DNA of 59,047 nucleotides from NCBI RefSeq assembly GCF_004366035.1, contig NZ_SOEE01000016.1, forward strand, positions 1-59,047, in the 5' to 3' direction. Both the position numbers and the translations under genes were made by a program. The notes under the pieces were generated by a model. The model had not been told where the DNA came from. It worked only from the letters and a program-made list of their open reading frames with translations, and made no database searches. The stretch comes from Cytobacillus oceanisediminis (GTDB lineage: Bacteria; Bacillota; Bacilli; Bacillales; Cytobacillaceae). This document shows positions 55,463-59,047 of the stretch, piece after piece (position 1 is the first letter of the stretch; the number at the start of each line of letters is the position of its first letter).

Positions 55463-55491
55463 TTGACTTCCCGGACAGGCTTTAATACCAT
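55463..55491 (+). promoter_or_regulatory. Promoter of glcT
   Basis: TTGACT (55463-55468), 17-base spacer, TACCAT (55486-55491), about 35 bases before the start codon. Confidence 0.65.
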
Positions 55492-55526
55492 GAGAGTACA
55501 TTTGTTTATTGGGCGGGGAGAAGAAA

Positions 55527-56369
55527 ATGGGTGAGTATAAGGTAAAAAAAGTGCTTAATAATAACGTCCTCATTGGCAGTCACGAGTCATTTGGAGAAGT
55601 TGTCCTTATCGGCAAAGGAATTGGCTTCAGCCGGAAGCCAGGCCAGCCAATCGATTCTAATTTGGTTGAGAAGCTCTTTGTGCTTAAAAATGAAAAAGAG
55701 CAGGAGAATTATATTAAACTGATGCCTTTTGTGGATAATGAATTGCTTGAAGCAATTATCTCCTCAATTCAATTGATTAAACAAAGGGCGAATTCCATGC
55801 TTAATGAACATATCCATGTTGCGTTAACTGATCACTTGATGTTTGCGATAACTCGTCTGAAAAAAGGGATGGAAATGAAAAATCCTTTTCTTATCGAAAC
55901 CAAGACTCTCTACCCATTTGAATACGAAATTGCCCATGAAGTTGTGAATCTTATAGGACAGCGAACCGGCATTTATTTGCCTGAAGGGGAGATTGGGTTC
56001 ATTGCCCTCCATGTTCACAGTGCTGTAATGAACCGCGATTTATCCGAAGTCAATCAGCATTCTCAGCTGGTAACCCGTCTTGTGAACATGATTGAAGAAC
56101 AGCTTGATATTAAGATAGATAAAGACAGCATCGATTATATGAGGCTTGTCCGCCATATCCGATTCACCATTGAACGGGTTAACAAAGGCGAGGTGGTTGA
56201 AGAGCCGGAAAAAATAACTTCCCTCTTGAAAGAAGAATATCCGGTGTGCTACAATCTCTCTTGGAAGCTCATTAAAGTAATGCAGCAAACATTAAAAAAA
56301 CCAGTCTTTAATGCAGAAGCTGTTTATCTGACCATGCATCTGCAGAGGCTTCAAAAGAAAATAAATTAA
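55527..56369 (+). CDS. glcT: PtsGHI operon antiterminator GlcT
   Basis: A BglG/SacY-family RNA-binding antiterminator, 280 residues. The N-terminal CAT domain (about residues 1-57; KKVLNNNVLIGSHESFGEVV and GKGIGF) binds the RNA target. Two PTS regulation domains follow, with conserved histidines in LNEHIHVALTDH, LHVHSAVMNR, RLVRHIRFT and LTMHLQRL. GlcT is inactivated by phosphorylation from EII-Glc when glucose is absent. The ribosome binding site GGGGAG supports ATG 55527 over the open TTG 55509. The GlcT target and ptsG lie directly downstream. Confidence 0.96.
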   Translation: MGEYKVKKVLNNNVLIGSHESFGEVVLIGKGIGFSRKPGQPIDSNLVEKLFVLKNEKEQENYIKLMPFVDNELLEAIISSIQLIKQRANSMLNEHIHVALTDHLMFAITRLKKGMEMKNPFLIETKTLYPFEYEIAHEVVNLIGQRTGIYLPEGEIGFIALHVHSAVMNRDLSEVNQHSQLVTRLVNMIEEQLDIKIDKDSIDYMRLVRHIRFTIERVNKGEVVEEPEKITSLLKEEYPVCYNLSWKLIKVMQQTLKKPVFNAEAVYLTMHLQRLQKKIN

Positions 56370-56403
56370 TTACAATACAATCTTGCGAAACAGGCAAGTC
56401 TTT

Positions 56404-56520
56404 ACGTGTTACTGATTCGATCAGGCATGAGTGAAGAAAGGTAATTGAATTTAGGTAAATAGGGTATGATACCCTTGTATACACCTGAATTCCATCCTTT
56501 TTTCCTCATGCCTTTTTTAT
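56404..56520 (+). promoter_or_regulatory. GlcT-dependent RNA antiterminator (RAT) and overlapping terminator of ptsG
   Basis: ACGTGTTACTGATTCGATCA (56404-56423) continuing to GGCATGAGTG matches the RAT of B. subtilis ptsG. The terminator pairs AGGCATGAG (56423-56431) with CTCATGCCT (56505-56513) and ends in TTTTTTATTTTTTTT. Its 5' arm lies inside the RAT, so GlcT binding prevents termination. The large loop has its own stems (GAATTTAGGT/ACCTGAATTC and GGGTAT/ATACCC). Confidence 0.92.
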
Positions 56521-56547
56521 TTTTTTTTAATGCTTGCCGCTATTAAA

Positions 56548-56561
56548 TGAAAACGCTTAAT
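56548..56561 (+). promoter_or_regulatory. Near-consensus cre (CcpA) site before ptsG
   Basis: TGAAAACGCTTAAT fits the cre consensus TGWAARCGYTWWCW at all but one position. It lies 28 bases before the ptsG start and downstream of the antiterminator, an unusual place; it may be chance. Confidence 0.35.
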
Positions 56562-56588
56562 GAGTAAAAAACTTTAGGGGGTTAACAT

Positions 56589-58646
56589 ATGTTTAAAAAA
56601 GTATTTGGCGTCCTGCAAAAAGTAGGAAAAGCCTTAATGCTTCCAGTAGCATTACTGCCGGCAGCGGGTATACTGCTCGCAATCGGTGCGGCTCTGCAAA
56701 ATCCGGCGCTGCTTGAGCTGGCTCCGTTCCTGGATAACAGCGGGGTTGAAATCGTCGCGCAGGTTATGCAAAAAGCAGGAGATATCGTCTTTGCCAACCT
56801 GCCTGTTCTATTTGCAGTTGGTGTAGCAGTTGGTTTGGCCGGCGGTGAAGGTGTAGCTGCGCTTGCTGCCATTATCGGCTATCTAATTATGAATGTGACA
56901 ATGGGTACAGCTGCAGGAATTACTGCAGAGGATGTAAATGGACTTAATTATGCAAACATCTTAGGGATCCCAACTCTGCAGACAGGTGTATTCGGCGGTA
57001 TCATTGTGGGTATTATCGCCGCTGCATTATATAACAAGTTTTTTGAAATCGAACTTCCATCCTATTTAGGATTCTTTGCCGGAAAGCGTTTCGTTCCGAT
57101 TATTACGGCTGCAACGTCAGTGGTCCTTGGTTTGCTGATGCTGGTTATCTGGCCGCCAATCCAGGAAGGGCTAAACGCTTTCTCTCAAAACATGGTTCAT
57201 GCGAATTTGACTCTATCGGCGTTTATTTTTGGATTAATTGAGCGCTCATTGATTCCTTTTGGCCTTCATCATATTTTCTACTCTCCATTCTGGTATGAAT
57301 TTGGACAGTATGTAACGAATGCTGGTGAAACGGTTCGCGGTGACCAGCGTATTTTTATGGCACAAATCAGTGACAATGTACAAAATCTTACTGCCGGTAC
57401 ATTCATGACTGGTAAATTCCCGTTCATGATGTTCGGTCTTCCTGCCGCTGCATTAGCAATTTATCATGAAGCACGCCCGGAAAAGAAAGTGGTAGTCGGA
57501 GGTCTTATGGCGTCTGCGGCGTTAACTTCTTTCTTAACAGGTATTACAGAGCCGCTGGAGTTCTCATTCTTATTCGTAGCTCCTATCCTGTTTGCGGTTC
57601 ACGCAGTGTTTGCAGGTCTGTCATTCATGACCATGCATCTCCTGGATGTGAAAATCGGCATGACTTTCTCAGGCGGTTTGATTGACTATATTTTATTCGG
57701 ATTAATCAACCCTCAGACGAATGCCTGGATTGTTATTCCGGTTGGATTAGTATTTGCTGTGATCTATTACTTCGGTTTCCGATTTGCCATCCGCAAATTT
57801 AATTTAATGACTCCTGGCCGTGAAGAAGTAGAAGATGAAGAAACCGCTTCTTCAGGTAAAGGCGGAGATCTTCCATATGAAGTTCTTGATGCTATGGGCG
57901 GACAGGAAAACATCGCTCATCTTGATGCATGTATTACTCGTCTTCGTGTATCGGTAAACGATATTAAAAATGTGGATAAAGACCGCTTGAAGAAACTTGG
58001 CGCGTCTGGAGTACTGGAAGTAGGAAACAACATTCAGGCTATCTTTGGCCCGAGATCTGAAACCATCAAAGGACAAATGAAAGATATTATGAGCGGCAAA
58101 AGACCGCGTACGGTTGAAAAAGCTCCAGAAGGCGGAGTTGAACAGCAAATTGAAGAAATAAATCCTGAAGCTCTTCAGACTGAGCACAAGGAAGATCTTT
58201 TCATTTCACCGATCAAAGGAGAAATCAAGCCGATCACAGAAGTACCTGACGCTGTATTCTCCGGTAAAATGATGGGTGATGGTTTTGCGATTGTACCTTC
58301 TGAAGGAACTGTTGTATCACCGGTAGACGGAAAAATCGTTAACATGTTCCCGACAAAACATGCAATCGGCATCCTTTCAGATTCAGGCCGCGAAATCCTT
58401 ATCCATGTAGGTATTGATACAGTAAACCTGAAAGGTCAGGGATTTGAAGCTTTAGTTGCTGAAAATGACCGTGTAGAAGCAGGGCAGCCGCTGTTAAAAG
58501 TGGATCTTGATTATATCGGGAAAAATGCAACTTCTATCATCACGCCAATCGTATTCACAAACCTTCAGCAGGGTGAAGTGATCAAGATTAATAAGCCGGG
58601 CGCTGTTGATCTAAAAGAAAAAGAAATCATTGTCATCTCCAAATAG
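56589..58646 (+). CDS. ptsG: Glucose-specific PTS transporter EIICBA
   Basis: Imports and phosphorylates glucose. The 685-residue protein has the C-B-A domain order: membrane EIIC (about residues 1-415, start [43 protein letters not shown]), EIIB with the phosphorylated Cys448 in [11 protein letters not shown], and EIIA with the phospho-accepting His606 in [10 protein letters not shown]. It also phosphorylates GlcT and so controls its own antitermination. ptsH and ptsI are not downstream here as in B. subtilis: a strong terminator and an rRNA operon follow. The ribosome binding site is TTAGGGGG. Confidence 0.96.
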   Translation: MFKKVFGVLQKVGKALMLPVALLPAAGILLAIGAALQNPALLELAPFLDNSGVEIVAQVMQKAGDIVFANLPVLFAVGVAVGLAGGEGVAALAAIIGYLIMNVTMGTAAGITAEDVNGLNYANILGIPTLQTGVFGGIIVGIIAAALYNKFFEIELPSYLGFFAGKRFVPIITAATSVVLGLLMLVIWPPIQEGLNAFSQNMVHANLTLSAFIFGLIERSLIPFGLHHIFYSPFWYEFGQYVTNAGETVRGDQRIFMAQISDNVQNLTAGTFMTGKFPFMMFGLPAAALAIYHEARPEKKVVVGGLMASAALTSFLTGITEPLEFSFLFVAPILFAVHAVFAGLSFMTMHLLDVKIGMTFSGGLIDYILFGLINPQTNAWIVIPVGLVFAVIYYFGFRFAIRKFNLMTPGREEVEDEETASSGKGGDLPYEVLDAMGGQENIAHLDACITRLRVSVNDIKNVDKDRLKKLGASGVLEVGNNIQAIFGPRSETIKGQMKDIMSGKRPRTVEKAPEGGVEQQIEEINPEALQTEHKEDLFISPIKGEIKPITEVPDAVFSGKMMGDGFAIVPSEGTVVSPVDGKIVNMFPTKHAIGILSDSGREILIHVGIDTVNLKGQGFEALVAENDRVEAGQPLLKVDLDYIGKNATSIITPIVFTNLQQGEVIKINKPGAVDLKEKEIIVISK

Positions 58647-58663
58647 TAATATATAATATAGAA

Positions 58664-58698
58664 GAAACCAGCTGCGTTTTAACCAGCTGGTTTCTTTT
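58664..58698 (+). terminator. Terminator of ptsG
   Basis: GAAACCAGCTG/CAGCTGGTTTC, perfect 11-bp stem, followed by four T. Confidence 0.88.
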
Positions 58699-58744
58699 GA
58701 TTTAAATGCATATTAAAATCTTTTTAGTTTTTACGAATAACTTG

Positions 58745-58773
58745 TTGACCTTATGGGCAACAGGTGTTATTAT
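58745..58773 (+). promoter_or_regulatory. rRNA operon promoter P1
   Basis: TTGACC (58745-58750), 17-base spacer, TATTAT (58768-58773), with an AT-rich stretch upstream that could act as an UP element. Confidence 0.85.
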
Positions 58774-58826
58774 AGAAAAACAGTCGCTTGAGACGTTAAC
58801 AAGATTTGATGGTTTTAAAAAAGTTG

Positions 58827-58855
58827 TTGACGAAGTGATTGAGAAATGATATATT
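58827..58855 (+). promoter_or_regulatory. rRNA operon promoter P2
   Basis: TTGACG (58827-58832), 17-base spacer, TATATT (58850-58855), 82 bases after P1. Tandem promoters with this spacing are usual for Bacillus rRNA operons. The leader TGATCTTTGAAAACTGAAC downstream is the standard rRNA antitermination/processing region. Confidence 0.9.
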
Positions 58856-58967
58856 AATAAAGTCGCTTCTGAGCGGCAGATTGATCTTTGAAAACTGAAC
58901 GAACAAAAACGTCAACGTTAATTCATTAGTCTTTTTTGAAAAGACAATTTATGAGCTTAATCAACTC

Positions 58968-59047
58968 TTATATGGAGAGTTTGATCCTGGCTCAGGACGA
59001 ACGCTGGCGGCGTGCCTAATACATGCAAGTCGAGCGGACAGATGGGA
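58968..59047 (+). rRNA. rrs: 16S ribosomal RNA, 5' end
   Basis: GGAGAGTTTGATCCTGGCTC and ACGAACGCTGGCGGCGTGCC are the universal 16S start. The gene continues beyond the window. The exact first base is placed by analogy with B. subtilis. Confidence 0.95.

Overview
The window comes from a low-to-mid GC member of the Bacillaceae (Firmicutes), close to the Bacillus/Cytobacillus/Mesobacillus group; I cannot fix the species. Supporting signs are a CIRCE-controlled groESL operon, Rex, YdiF/YdiK/YdiL-type genes, a Yuk/Yue-type type VII secretion (T7SS) operon, guaA and pbuG each behind a guanine riboswitch, GlcT with a ptsG antiterminator, and strong AGGAGG-type ribosome binding sites. The window opens inside a 5S rRNA gene (followed by tRNA-fMet and tRNA-Asp) and closes in the first bases of a 16S rRNA gene of the next operon, so almost all of it lies between two rRNA operons in the same orientation.

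0.3-10.1 kb is core chromosome: tsaE-tsaB-rimI-tsaD (t6A tRNA modification), a cluster of DnaA boxes, the ABC-F gene ydiF on the minus strand, moaC, rex, ydiK, ydiL and groES-groEL. Compared with the B. subtilis order as I recall it, thiL before tsaE and tatAY-tatCY after rex are absent. 10.3-17.3 kb holds a five-gene Nik/Opp-type ABC importer behind a Fur-box promoter and a DinF-like MATE exporter. 17.6-28.3 kb is mixed: a DUF4317 gene, a c-di-GMP-I riboswitch in front of a STAS-like/GNAT/chemoreceptor operon, a PLP decarboxylase, the stump of a polymorphic toxin with its intact immunity gene, a secreted M14 carboxypeptidase, a DUF421 membrane protein and an orphan TrpX-type binding lipoprotein.

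28.6-43.9 kb is the T7SS region. The machine genes esxA-esaB-essB-essC-esaA-essA (yukEDCB-yueBC) are followed by an accessory module: a second WXG100-like protein, a small protein, a 416-residue candidate effector with a WXG-like N-terminus and a glycine-zipper segment, a 269-residue protein of unknown function, and three tandem copies of a two-helix membrane protein, the middle one a clear pseudogene. This looks like a membrane-active T7SS effector with duplicated membrane immunity proteins and is the best candidate for an undescribed system here. 44.0-47.3 kb encodes a transglutaminase-like lipoprotein and a secreted alpha/beta hydrolase.

47.5-58.7 kb returns to core order: yeaC (MoxR ATPase), yeaD (DUF58), yebA (transglutaminase), guaA, pbuG, glcT and ptsG, followed by tandem rRNA promoters and the 16S start. 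Regulatory RNAs are prominent: one c-di-GMP riboswitch, two guanine riboswitches, a GlcT antiterminator and a probable attenuator between esxA and the rest of the T7SS operon.
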